A DNA stretch of 64,000 nucleotides from Myrica gale. Its lineage: Eukaryota; Streptophyta; Magnoliopsida; Fagales; Myricaceae. The translations under genes and the position numbers were made by a program. The notes beneath the pieces were generated by a model. The model did no database searches. It saw only the letters and a program-made list of their open reading frames with translations, and was not told the DNA's origin. Below are positions 34,509-45,514 of this stretch, piece after piece; the stretch's first letter is position 1; the number at the start of each line of letters is the position of its first letter. Where the stretch lies: contig OZ005600.1 of NCBI GenBank assembly GCA_963930655.1, forward strand, positions 14,325,501 through 14,389,500. Direction: 5' to 3'.

Positions 34509-37467
34509 ATGAAGAATGAGAACGATCAGGTGCTCTCGCATGAGTCGTCGAAACCACGAAGACCGAGATCCCGTGAGGTGAGCTCACGGTTTCTCTCTCC
34601 AAGTTCCACCACTTCGCGTGAAACCGGAATGTCGACGTCTCCGAATAATCAATCTCTCTCGCCGATTCGGCACAAGCCAAGGACCGCCACTTCCGCCAAT
34701 ACGCGCAAACAACGGAGCATCGAGGAAACGGGACTAATACGACTTTGGCCTTCATCGGCTACTTCTTCTTCTTCTTCCCCTAAGTCAAACAATAATTTCG
34801 ATACTCTGGCCCATCATCTTGGAAACGAGAGGTTTAAAGACCGCAAGAATGATAAGAAACCAACGAACGCTGATCGCGTTTTTCCTAGTGGGCGAAGAAG
34901 TTCCAACGAGTCCAGTGGGTTGCAGAATGGGAAGGAGATCGGCCCCAAAGAAAATCATAGAGCGAGTCTCGGAGGGTCTGCCAGACGTACCGGAAAATTA
35001 ACGTCCCCCGGAAAATCTTCTTCTTCCGTGTTGTTGAATACGTCCTCTAAATCTTCGGGCTTTCTCCCTGGAAGATTGTCCATAGATGAAAACGAGATGA
35101 ACCGGAGAAAATATGAAAATTCGGATTCTTTTACAAGCACTTTGGACCTGGACTCAGAGTGCAGCGATGGAGATTCGAGCACAGAGTTTGGTTCGACGGG
35201 TATTGGCTTGCAGAAATCGGACGTCGAAGTTTCTTCCAAGTATACGAGGGATATATCTCATGCCATGCGGGTTTCAGATTCGAATATTACGAACACGGTA
35301 TCCTCAGATAGTTTCCAAAGCTCAAAGAAATTTACCATAAAAAACGCAATTAGGAGGGTGAATTCCCTGACGGTTGCTAAGTCACAGTGGGCATTGTCGC
35401 CCGGACGATCGCGCTCACCGCCGCTGTCAGTGGAAAGTAAGGGTAAACCGATGTCGTTTTCGAGTTTGAAGCCTCCGAATGCTCCCGCAAGGGCAACGGG
35501 CATGGAGAAATTACTTAACATGGGGTTGGACTTGCTTAAGGGTAAGAAATCGTCGTCAGGTTGCTCGTCGCCGATGTTGCTTGGTATTAATGTAGAGAAC
35601 GTTCATCAACTTCGGCTGCTTCATAATCGGTTGTTGCAGTGGCGGTATGCGAATGCTAGAGCAGAGACTGTGAATGGGAGCATAGCTGATCAGGCAGAGG
35701 TGTGCACGGCTCTTTTTTCTTTTTCTTTTTTTCTTTTTTGAGTATGTGTTAATTAAATATCAATGTGTTACTTGTGACTTTCCGTTGTGCTACATTAGCA
35801 TCATATATATTTAGAAAATTATCTTGTATAAGTAAAAGGCTTGCCAAAGTACCCCATTTAGATATTAAGCAATAAGAAGATAAAAGTCTTGAGGGAAAAT
35901 TACATTATACTGTCAAACTATCGCACTACGAATGTACGTATCAAGTTAGTTGTATAAGCACTTGAATTATCAAAATTTATTAATATGTGCCCTTTGTTTA
36001 TAGGTTCAAACTGCTGAGATTGTGCTACGTACGTTTTACCTATTTCAACCGTATGATCTTATTAATGCATAGCTACACATTGATGAATTAATTGATCGTT
36101 CGAGTGCTCATATGACAAACTGGGTCATTTATACCAAAATTACCCATTATCATGAGTCTACCAAATCACCTTGCAAAGCATCAATAGGATAGTTACATTC
36201 TTAATTATCTCTGTGAAGATATACGTATCAAAATCAATTAAATTGATGTGTTTTTCTTCTTTTTTTCCTAAGCCATTGGATATGTTATTCAATATGAGAA
36301 CAACAAGAATTAAAATCTCATCATTGGGAAGGCATCAATCTTAGCTAAAATGCAGATTTAGCACAAAAAGTTGATGTGTCTTGTAATCTTAGCTGATAAC
36401 TGTTTTGTGCTTTTGTTTTGTTTTTGGGCAGAGAAATTTGATTTACGCTTGGGATGGTCTCAAGAAGTTGCGCCTTTCTGTAGCATATAAGAAATTACAA
36501 CTTGAGAAGGAAAAGCTTCACATGAAGCTGAACTATATACTCTATTCCCAGGTATTCCCAACACTATTTGTCTTACGTACATTCAAGATTCATACCGGTG
36601 CAGTAGTATTTATCACTCGTATGATGTTGTTTATGGTGCAATACGTGAGGATATATATATATATATATATATATGTTTGTAGATTAGGCTCTTGCCAGCG
36701 TGGGGAGATATGGAAAGACAACACTTATCGGCAGTTTTGAAGATTAAGGAGTCTTTGCACGCTGTTGTCTGCAGAGTACCCCTAACTGATGGTGCAAAGG
36801 TAGGCTAAAGAACAGGATCAGAAGGAACCAAAAAACAATTTCTGCTGCCGTCCGTCCGTCCGTGAGTTGTTTATGAATTAAACTACGTGCGTATGTTTCA
36901 GGCGGACTTGCAATTGGCTGCCATCTCTCTTGGAGACGCATTGGATCTCACAACTTCCATGAGGTCGATTTTTACTGGTCTTTCGCCCTCGGTAGGCAGC
37001 CTCAATTGTTAAGACTTTTATATGCAATTGTCATGCGTTTTACGGCCAGCTTGTGCTTTTATATTTTTATGGACTTAGCTTGAATATTTGCTTCAATCCA
37101 CAGGCTGTAATTAACACTGCCACAGTTGTATCAGAATTAGCACAGGTTGTTGCCCAAGAAAAGTTGCTTTTAGAGGAGTGTCTTGAACTTTTCCGAACCA
37201 TATCTACCCTCGAGGTAAAGTATAAATGCTCGACGTAACATGAATAACATCAAATATTGCCGGCAACTAATTATTACTCTGTAAACTTTCCTTGGAAATA
37301 TCTGTGAGCAGCTCCATGAGAGAAGTCTAAGATGTAGCATTATTCAATTATCGCTACAGCTACAGCAGCAGCAGCAACAGAAACAGCTAGAAAGCCCTTC
37401 GTACGTATATGGTCGGAGTTTAGCCCTTCAAGCACAAAAATTACGGGCCGGATATATACACGTGTAA
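34509..37467 (+). CDS. QWRF3: QWRF motif-containing protein 3 (microtubule-associated, 6 exons)
   Basis: Exons 34509-35699, 36432-36551, 36683-36799, 36902-36991, 37104-37214 and 37312-37467 all end in frame at GT-AG sites and give 594 aa. The ATG at 34509 is the first in frame. The upstream extension needs TTG. The first half is a low-complexity Ser/Pro/Arg-rich basic region, as in microtubule-binding QWRF/AUG8 proteins. The family motif reads LLHNRLLQWRYANARAE at about residues 370-386. A conserved helical domain follows (RNLIYAWDGLKKLRLSVAYK, LPAWGDMERQHLSAVLKIKE, AVINTATVVSELAQVVAQEK) and ends in a Gln-rich tail. The family, including augmin subunit AUG8 and EDE1, acts on microtubules. 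The position after GAUT10 supports QWRF3 (At2g20815). Confidence 0.9.
36650..36674. repeat. (AT)n microsatellites in the QWRF3 region
   Basis: A TA/AT run lies in intron 2 of QWRF3, within 10 bases of its acceptor. A second AT run is at about 37523-37545, just past the stop codon. Both are likely length-variable. Confidence 0.8.
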
Positions 37468-37855
37468 ATTTTACGACTGAAATTGAGACATTTAGTTATG
37501 ATCGAAAAGGGGTTTTAGATGTCATATATATATATATATATATATCATCCATTACAAGCAACTGTCTAGAAGTTCAAGATCTGTTAATTCTTTTTTTCTC
37601 TTCGTTGTTGTTATAAGAATATTTAGATGTCGTTAATTAGTCTAGACTAATACGAGTACTATTTCCTTCAATATGGCACGAATCAAATTATGTTTCGTTT
37701 TGCACAAAGTCAGTACTCCTTAACTATCAGCGGTTCTTTTATAGATTTATAGTTGGCCGTAATGCGGGATATGTGACCCTGAAGAGCCAGATATAAAGAG
37801 CATGATAAACTGTTATACTCATGATTTGGCAAGCTCCGCATCTGTACCATATTGA

Positions 37856-38646
37856 TGTTAGAATTATGTGCTCTCGATAACCAAATTAATTAATCTAGTC
37901 CTAATATCTCATATGAAATATAGTTTGGTGGAAGGAATTAATTGTATGTAAAGGGTCATATTTGCAATAATCTCAAATTTCAGAGGTCAATTACAATATG
38001 TTGATGAACTTGATTGTAATTAGTAGAAGCCCTAATTGTATTAGAATAAGAGTTCTTCAGTTTTATCATACGGCTGGAATTTGAGATCCCTAAAGATTTT
38101 ATGTCTCATGCTCTCTCTAGGGTTTCCCAAGGCCTATAAATATAATTGTTATATTCAGGGGGTTGGTCATCAGAACCTATTAGAGAAATCTCATAACGAG
38201 AGAGTGACATAAATCCCTTAGGAGGCAACACATCTGAGTTGCTCTTCTGAATTGCTGGAGCTTTAGATTTGATCGTAAATCAGTTTAAGGTTTGTAGATT
38301 CCTAAATTCCTGTGTCAGGTATGGAATAATCGAATCCACGATTGTAATTATAATCCTGATTGATGTTTTGTTGAAAATATGTTGTTTGTTTTAGTTTAAT
38401 TCCACATAAACTATCAAATGACATCTGGCGTCTGATCTTTGAATCGATCGAAGTGAAAAAAACTTTTTGCATTTCTTTTCCGAAGACTTTAAAAATGGTT
38501 GGATGCAAGGCGTTGAGGAGTAAATAGGAAGAGTGTGGAAATAATGATTCGTTTCTTATTTGTTTTCTTTAGTACAAGTACATTTTATTTGGGCCTAACT
38601 CTTAGCAACCCTATTCTCAATTTGCTTTTCAAATTCTTGTAATTCA
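37856..38646 (-). mobile_element. 3' LTR of the first Copia element (minus strand)
   Basis: On the minus strand this block starts TGAATTACAAG, directly after a PPT-like GCGGGGCGTATT and the end of the RNase H region, and ends ATAATTCTAACA (TG...CA). It contains a TATA-like AATTATATTTATAGG and an AAACCCTAGAGAG leader phrase, as expected for U3/R. The flanking 5 bases are ATTGA (37851-37855). The partner copy to the right is not in the window, so the boundaries rest on the ends and the adjoining pol remnant. Confidence 0.5.
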
Positions 38647-40769
38647 ATACGCCCCGCAAACTAAGTGGGAGGGACTGGACTGGACGTTTAGTATAGATCG
38701 AAGAATTTGAAACCGTTGCTTAGATAAAGGCTTGGTGAAGATATGATCTTTGGTTGAAATAAATCGAGAAAATCAATTTCAATATGTTTTGTGCGAGCGT
38801 GAAATGCAGGATTGGAAGTGAGATAATTAGCACCAATATTATCACACCAAAGTATTGGAGCATTCCGAAGACAATTTCAAGTTCTTCTAGCAAGGATTGG
38901 ATCCATGAAACTTTTACAGTAGCATTTGTGAAGGGCTTATAATCATATTCAGTGCTTAATCTGGCAACGGTAGCTTGCTTGCGAGAGCTCTATGGAATTA
39001 AATTTGAGCCTAGATAAATAGAATATCCGCTTGTAGATTTGCGATCATCAAGATATCCTGCCCAATCTGCATCAGAATATGCATGAAGAGTAAAAATATA
39101 TGGCTCTTGCTTTGAAATAAGAAGGCCATGCTCCACAATGAATTTGAGATACCTTAAAATTCTCTTGACTGGTTGCACATGGAAAATTGTAGGACGGTGC
39201 ATAAACTGACAAACCTAATTGACTTCAAAAGAAATATTTGGACGGGTAAGGGAGAGATATTGGAGGCCACCAACGATATTGTTGCGATAAGTTGTGACAT
39301 TCAATAAAATTTCACCGTGATTGGCAGATAATGATTGAGAGCTTGACATGGGTGAGGACTGAGGAGATAGGCTTGAATTTAGTCATATTTGTCATTTTCA
39401 ACAAATCAAGGATGTACCGCCGTCGAGATAACAAAGATTTTTGTTGAGGTAGTCGTGACTTCTACTCAAAGAAAAAAATTTAACGGTCCAAGATCCTTAA
39501 TTGGTTGGAAAATCAACCTACAACATCTTAAGGAGACTGTCAATAGCAGTAGGATTAGAGCCAGTGATGATGATGTCTGAGAACAAAAATGATCAAACCT
39601 TGCTGGCGAAGAATCACTACAAAAAAAGGACCTATAGCGGCGGTCACTAAAACCGCCGCTAAAGGGTATTTTTTCGCGGCGTTTTGAAAAAAACGCGGCT
39701 AAAAAAGATCTGTAGCGGAGGTCGTCTATAGTGGCGGCCAGAGACCGCCGCTATAGACCTCTATAGTCACGTTTTTTGCAAACCGCCGCCAAAGAAGGGT
39801 TTTTAGCGGCGGTCAGTGACCCTCATTTAGTCGCGTTTTTTTGCAAACCGCCGCCAAAGGATGGTCTTTAGCGGAGGACCGCCGCTATAGGGGTGTCTAT
39901 AGCGGCGGTCACAGTGACCGCCGCTGCATGTCGTGCCTTTAGCAACGGTTTTAAAACAAACCGCTGCGTAAGGTATACCTATAGCGGCGGTCTTTTAGTG
40001 ACCGCCGCTATAAGTGTAATTGTAAAAAAAAAAAAATTAAAAAAAAAAATTAAAATGAAAATTTTATGTGTTATTTAAGGTTAATAATTATTTTATTGAC
40101 TATTTATTCCTTTTTATACATAATTTTATTTTGTCACATGTTTTAAAAATTTTTTAAGAGACCTACTTAATAAAATATGAAATTAGAGAGAGTGTTATTA
40201 ATATTGAAGTTGTTATACCTATAACGACAGTCTTTCGGGCACGTGTCGGTTTTTTGGTCATAACTTTGGCTACGAGTACCCGATTCTCGCCCATGACCCC
40301 AATTCGGAAAGTTCTTTTCAGCGCGCACGTCGTGGTCACCTAGCTATGCTTCAGTGCGTCTCGTTTCGAGCCCTAAATCCGCTGTTTTCACTCTCAAAAA
40401 CCTATTTTTAGTTATGATTTTCTTTCCTTTACCGTTTAGGTATTATTTTTGAACCCGATTTGGGTCATATTTTGACAGTCTATTTAATTTTGGTAAAATC
40501 CTATTAGGGATGAGATTTTAGCTATTTTAGCCCGGTTTGTGGTATTTTTTGGGACATACATGATTATTTTGAATTGGTTATTGTGAGATTAATTAGCTTA
40601 TACAATTAAAGTACATAACTTAATATCTGAGCATAATTGTTATGGTAGTTTATATTTTTAAATTATAAATATTATATATGATTACTATCAAATAAAAGAA
40701 TATTATATAAATCAAAATTTAAAATAAATAAAACAAAATATAATGGAAAAAAAAAATCAAAACGGTAAG

Positions 40770-40812
40770 TTTCATTTTCATTTTCATTTTCATTTTCATT
40801 TTCATTTTCATT
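40770..40812. repeat. (TTTTCA)n hexanucleotide microsatellite
   Basis: About seven TTTTCA units in CACTA 1, just before the captured gene pieces. It creates spurious HFHFHF and NENENE reading frames on the two strands. Confidence 0.9.
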
Positions 40813-40966
40813 TCCCGCGCGAAATCTCTCCCTCCCTCTTTTATTCTCGGATCGAAATTCCTCTTCATCAAACGCCTGACCTTCCTTCTCTCCCTTCACT
40901 CCTACAAAACGCTCTCTCTCACTTAGGGTTCGGGTTTTCTCTGTCTCGAGGAGGTCGTCGTCTCCA

Positions 40967-41085
40967 CTGGTGAGGAGAACGAAGATGCCATCCTCAATCT
41001 GTAATTTTTCCCCAAACGCATCCAGCTCTTCGAGGCCATCCAAGCCAAGCAACTCGCTGAGCGTCAGTCCCTCCCCGCCCAAAGC
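40967..41085 (+). pseudogene. Possible threonyl-tRNA synthetase N-terminal fragment inside CACTA 1
   Basis: One frame reads STGEENEDAILNL, a stop, then FPKRIQLFEAIQAKQLAERQ followed by SLPAQ. The second part resembles the N-terminus of plant cytosolic threonyl-tRNA synthetase, where an IPKRI-LFE-IQA-QLA--QSLP pattern precedes the TGS domain. About 35 residues are too few for certainty. It is preceded by a pyrimidine-rich stretch resembling a gene leader (40820-40960). Confidence 0.35.
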
Positions 41086-41126
41086 ATGAGACCATTTCCA
41101 CTGAGAGCATTTTGGATAGAAGGAAG

Positions 41127-41218
41127 ATGGTGGTCGAACCCAAGCGAAGCTATGAGGAAGAGAACCCATTTCCTCTGTCTTCGGCTGGAAGAGAACAAGA
41201 AGCGAATGGAGGAGCAGG
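41127..41218 (+). pseudogene. Possible B3-domain protein N-terminal fragment inside CACTA 1
   Basis: ATG 41127 reads MVVEPKRSYEE. After a short disrupted segment another frame gives RLEENKKRMEEQG up to a GTATGC splice donor at 41219. The pattern M-V-E-K-SYEE ... RLEENKKRMEEL is the start of a plant B3-domain protein group (At5g42700/At3g19184 type). The two halves lie in different frames, so it would be broken. This is a similarity from memory, not a proven assignment. Confidence 0.35.
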
Positions 41219-41378
41219 GTATGCTTCTATGTTTCCTTTTATTTGTTCTTAATGAAATATTTTAAGAAACTGCTCCTGTGCCAGCTTAGAATACCATTGA
41301 GTTTTATATTCCAAGTGCTATTTTGGCTCATTCTCTCGAAGATGCATAGCTAATTTGTCGACCTATTTTGGCTTGCAG

Positions 41379-43100
41379 TTAATTAGGCGATTGCAAGTTC
41401 AGGATGGGGATGTAGCTGGAGAGGAAGTGCCTGCAACTCCAAAGAAGATTTTCAGATCTTAAATCAGATGATTTTTTTGTATGTTTTATCTAATGATCTG
41501 CAGTGAAAGAATAAAAAATTGTCAATTGCTGCGTGTTGATTCTTAAAATGTTTTAGAATCTCATTGCACAAAAACGTTCTGTCTCATTGCACAAAAACGT
41601 TCTGTCTTATGTTTTAGAAGCTTTTAATGAAATCTCCTGACAGGCTTGTAAATTTCATCACAGCTATTCGATGTTTCAATTTTATTACCATTACCTGTTT
41701 CTGAAACTTCCTTTCCCAGTTTCATTTTATGTTTTTCTTTCACATAGGAATTACGGATAGTTGTTAAGGTCCTCTATTTCCTCCCCCTATTTCTGACAGA
41801 ATGCTTTTCTGCTTCTAATCTTCCCTGCAATGTGACAATAATAACTACTGTGTTTCAGACTATTGAAGCTCTTTTCACGGTTCCATCTCCTGAACTGGCA
41901 TTGAGGTTATGCCTGCAATGTGCTGAGATCTTGACAATCAGGCCGCTAATGACTGTGATCTTGAGCCTGTTGCTTATGAATTTTTCACCCAGGCATTTGT
42001 GTTATATGAAGAAGTTGCGGTAATTATCAAATAGTTCCTTGTGATTTAGATGCTTAATAGATTACTGACAATAAGTGGCCATTAGTGCTCAGATGTTTTG
42101 ATGAAGATTGTGCATTGTTTCACCTTTAGCCTTTCCGTATTTGTTATATTAAAAGATTACTATGTACCTTGCTTTTAGGATTCCAAAGCTCAAGTGACTG
42201 CAATACATCTAATAATTGGGACTCTTCAGAGAATGCATGTATTTGGTGTTGAAAATCGAGATACCTTAACGCACAAGGCCACAGGGGTAATGATGCCGCA
42301 TTGCTATTTGATTGCTTAGCTCTTGTAATCCATTCCTGCCAACGCTGAATGATGTTATTCTTCCTGTCAGTATTCAGCAAAGCTTCTAAAGAAAGCTGAT
42401 CAGTGCAGAGCGGTTTATGCATGTTCACATCTTTTTTGGGTAGATGATCAGGATGACATTAAGGATGGAGAAAGGTAAACTGCAAGATACATCAGTCAAT
42501 ATATCGGACTCAACTAGTTGCCTGGTTTCATTCTTCTTCATGTGTAAATGTGTCTGCATTATGTTTGCCTGAATCATGTCTGCTTTTGAGGTTTTCTTTC
42601 AGACAGATTCCACTTTTTTTCTTGATTTACTTCCTAATAAAAATTGCATAGATATGAAGTTTGCATTTTTGGTGTCTTGTCCATAGTGTACCTGAATTGC
42701 CAGAATTAATGGAAGAGGCCGTAACTACTGTTGACATTTCTATTTACAGGGTCCTGCTCTGCTTAAAGCGTGCCTTGAGGATTGCAAATGCTGCTCAACA
42801 GATGGCCAATTTTACTCGTGGTAGCAGTGGGCCAGTCACCCTCTTTGTTGAAATACTGAACAAGTCAGTAGTTTGGAGCTTTCACCAATATGAACTTTGT
42901 TACAATGCATAGTAAATAGCTTCCGTATGTATTATAATTATGTGAGCCATTGGTGAATATGCATCAGGTACCTCTATTTTTTTGAGAAGGGGAGCCCCCA
43001 GATTACGAGTGCTGCAATCCAGGGTCTGATAGAATTAATCACAACTGAGATGCAAAGCGACTCCTCAGTACCCAAATGGAGTGTTTTGAGAAAAGCTGTA
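41379..43100 (+). pseudogene. VPS35: Captured VPS35 gene fragment (retromer subunit), six exons with introns
   Basis: Six exon-like blocks read as the C-terminal part of plant VPS35, the cargo-binding core of retromer. A 41379-41467 (RLQVQDGDVAGEEVPATPKK); B 41859-42019 (TIEALFTVPSPELALRLCLQ, then NDCDLEPVAYEFFTQAFVLY); C 42179-42286 (DSKAQVTAIHLIIGTLQRMH); D 42371-42474 (YSAKLLKKADQCRAVYACSH); E 42750-42863 (VLLCLKRALRIANAAQQMAN); F 42968 to about 43090 (YLYFFEKGSPQITSAAIQGL). C, D and E keep GT-AG sites and phase. Damage: a 1-base loss and a mutated donor (AT for GT) in A, and a 14-base insertion in B at 41928-41941. Retained introns show capture from genomic DNA, not from mRNA. The real C-terminus and the first two-thirds of VPS35 are absent. 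Confidence 0.9.
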
Positions 43101-44313
43101 GGTATTGCTGCTCATGTGTTGTTTCTTCTCCTTTGATAAATGCCATTCCTTTACATTTTTTAATCTAAAAACTCAACTTTAAGAATTGAGGGTCATTTTT
43201 TATCTGAAATTGGGAAACATTTTTTTTTACCCATCTCAACCCGATTCAATGAAAAGTGTTTTACGGTTTGAAATGAAAATTTTTTTGACCCTGCAAACCT
43301 ATAGCGGCGGTCACTGACCGCGGCTATAGGTTGAACCTAACCGCCGCTATAGACCTATAGCAGCGGTCATATGACCGCCGCTACAGACCTTTAGCGCAAC
43401 TGCGCTAGGGTTTATAGCGGCGGTTCCGACCGCTGCTACGTGACCGCCGCTATAGACCCGAGGTCTTCACCAGCGGTCACCCAAATCGCCGCGATAGATC
43501 TATGCCAACGGAGCTATAGCGGCGGTCGCGACCGCCGCTAAAAAACCGCTGCTATAACGTATAACAGCAATTTTTTGACCTATAGCAGCGGTTTCCGACC
43601 GCTGCTATAGGTCATTTTTTTTGTAGTGAATGAAGAGAAAGGTGTCAGCTCTAGAAGCAATGAAGCGAAGCTCAAGAAGTTCGGAGATGAAAAATATGTT
43701 CAACATTTGATTTATGGGAGGTAGGATAATCTAAATGCATTTGCTAAAGTCATCAACGAAAAAAATATAGAAACGAGATCTATTTATTGAAGGAATAAGA
43801 GAAGGTCCCCATACATCACAAAAAATTAATTGTAAAGGGTAGTTAGACCTAGATGAAGATAAAGGAAAAGGTAACTGGTGACATTTACCCTATTGATAAG
43901 CAGGACAAATTGTTGCTATTTTATTGGAAAGACTCAACAGAAGCTGAAACGTAGAGGCAACCTGATGAACGGTGTGTAATACAGGGTGACCAATAAAATG
44001 AGCCACGTTCACCAAGATGAATTGAAGGAACAAAAGGCCGAGAAGTGGGAGAGAATGCATTTAAGCCATCTTTCTTTGAACTTTGATGCAATAGTTGTCT
44101 CGAATCCTTGTCCTTGATTAAGAAATAGAATGGATGAAGTTCAATAAAACAATTGTTATCTTTAACAAATCGAGCGACACAGATAAGAGTTTTTTGTAAT
44201 ATCAGGTATATACATGGAGGATGTTATGAAGAAGAAATTTTGATTTTGAAGTGGAGAGATAAGATGAACCAACATTATGGATAACCAAACATGAGCCATT
44301 TCCCATTCTTATT

Positions 44314-45514
44314 TGAACAATCTAATTTATACCCAAATATGCGAAAAATATCTAAAGGGGGTGCAGGTATTTTAAAAATTATCAAAGAACTTTTTCTTTA
44401 AAAAAACTTAAAAAGCTATTATCAATGATATCTACCTAAACACAATGCTTTCTATATTCAAGACCTAATTAACAATCAGATATGAATATATGAACAATAT
44501 AACTATTGAGCAAGAATATGTAAACAATGTATTCTTAACTAACAATAAGAAGCTTCGAACACACTACAGAAGGTGAATTGGACAGCTTTCACAATCAAAT
44601 TGTCGTGCACTTCAATTTCTTAAAACCTGCAGAAATAGTTAATTAACATCTAACCACGACCCTTTATTTTATACCTTTGTCTTCAACCTTGTAGGATCAT
44701 ATTAGTCACTATCTTCAAGATTGATATTCTATGCACACTAATCACAAGAATGGTTAAACGGAAACAAATAAAACAAAGGAAAATTAAAACATGCAATCGA
44801 CACACGATATGGTGACGAAGAGAAACCATTTTGAAGAACTTCTTCAAAAGAGAAAAACTCTCGGGGCCGAAGCCGATTTTTAAAACCACTAATTTCAAAC
44901 GAGATTACACAATGATCAAAAGATTACACTAACCTAGCTAATCTAAACACTGTTAATTTTATCCAAATTGACTTAATTCGGATCTGCTAATCATGAAATT
45001 CCACGATCGTTTGAAACTAAGATTCAAACCGGGTTGATTTATCCACACAACTCCTTGTGCAATCAACGCCTATTGCTGGAACATCCAACAACCACACTTC
45101 CAGCACCTCTAGAAGCCTCAATTAGTCGAAGTGTACATTATCGGTGATCAGCAAACAAAAATCCTCCTCATATCCGATCGGCTTTCTCTATTTCAGCAAA
45201 ACCCAAATATTCCAGCAAGAACATAAAAGCATAGACAATCAGCGCACACCTTGATGAGAACTTTCTTGAAAGGTAAAAAAAAACTCAGGGGAGGAGAAAA
45301 CCAGCAAAATAACCAGCACAAGAAGATAAAAAAACTGATCGTGAATTCCAGCTCCTTCCACATTCTTCTTTAATCAAGAGAAATGTCCAAGGTACCCTTG
45401 CTGCACATTCACGTGAGTCCTACATACCAACTTTTTCATTTCACTTTTAAAACCAACACATAGGACTAAAATGCTCTTTTTTGTTTTTCACGAATATGCC
45501 AACCTAATTGCACA
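44314..45514 (-). mobile_element. 3' LTR of Copia element 2 (1201 bp)
   Basis: On the + strand it starts TGAACAATCTAATTTA and ends TTGCACA, and it is followed by ATCTCCCCCTTTGGCA, the complement of a purine-rich PPT (TGCCAAAGGGGGAG). The first about 850 bases are near-identical to 58670-59518, which identifies the pair as LTRs of one minus-strand element. It lies inside the pol remnant of Copia element 1. Confidence 0.8.

Larger units (their letters stand above)
39615..43628. mobile_element. CACTA element 1 (Pack-CACTA carrying host gene fragments)
   Basis: A 4014-bp element with perfect CACTA ends: CACTACAAAAAAAGGACC on the left and the complement of CACTACAAAAAAAATGACC on the right. It is flanked by the 3-bp duplication AAT (39612-39614 and 43629-43631). 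Both ends carry many subterminal repeats of the TATAGCGGCGGTCA / TGACCGCCGCTATA type (about 39640-40015 and 43300-43620). There is no transposase. The interior instead holds exon-intron pieces of VPS35 (41379 to about 43100, + strand) and two short stretches resembling other genes (40967-41218). It sits in the reverse transcriptase of Copia element 1. Confidence 0.92.
38647..44313 (-). mobile_element. Decayed Ty1/Copia element 1, pol remnant, interrupted by CACTA 1
   Basis: On the minus strand, from right to left: protease-end and pre-integrase wording (MGNGSCLVIHNVGSSYLSTS, about 44310-44250), integrase (PSPIPSINRSRFYIFFVDDF, about 43830-43760), an internal deletion, reverse transcriptase (FISELLELRFIASRADTFLF) and then, beyond the CACTA insertion, DIIITGSNPTAIDSLLKML. 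RNase H follows with LHAYSDADWAGYLDDRKSTS at about 39070, and the tail is [15 protein letters not shown]. Stops and frameshifts kill it. The 5' part (gag, PBS, 5' LTR) is missing. Removing CACTA 1 together with one AAT copy restores a continuous reverse transcriptase frame. Confidence 0.8.

Noticed and set aside
37856-38370. Plus-strand solo LTR with the ATTGA repeat at 38353
   Set aside because: The second ATTGA gives an element not ending in CA. The minus-strand LTR reading to 38646, ending beside a PPT and the pol remnant, explains more.
40743-41169. Frames with HFHFHF or NENENE runs
   Set aside because: Produced by the TTTTCA microsatellite inside CACTA 1.
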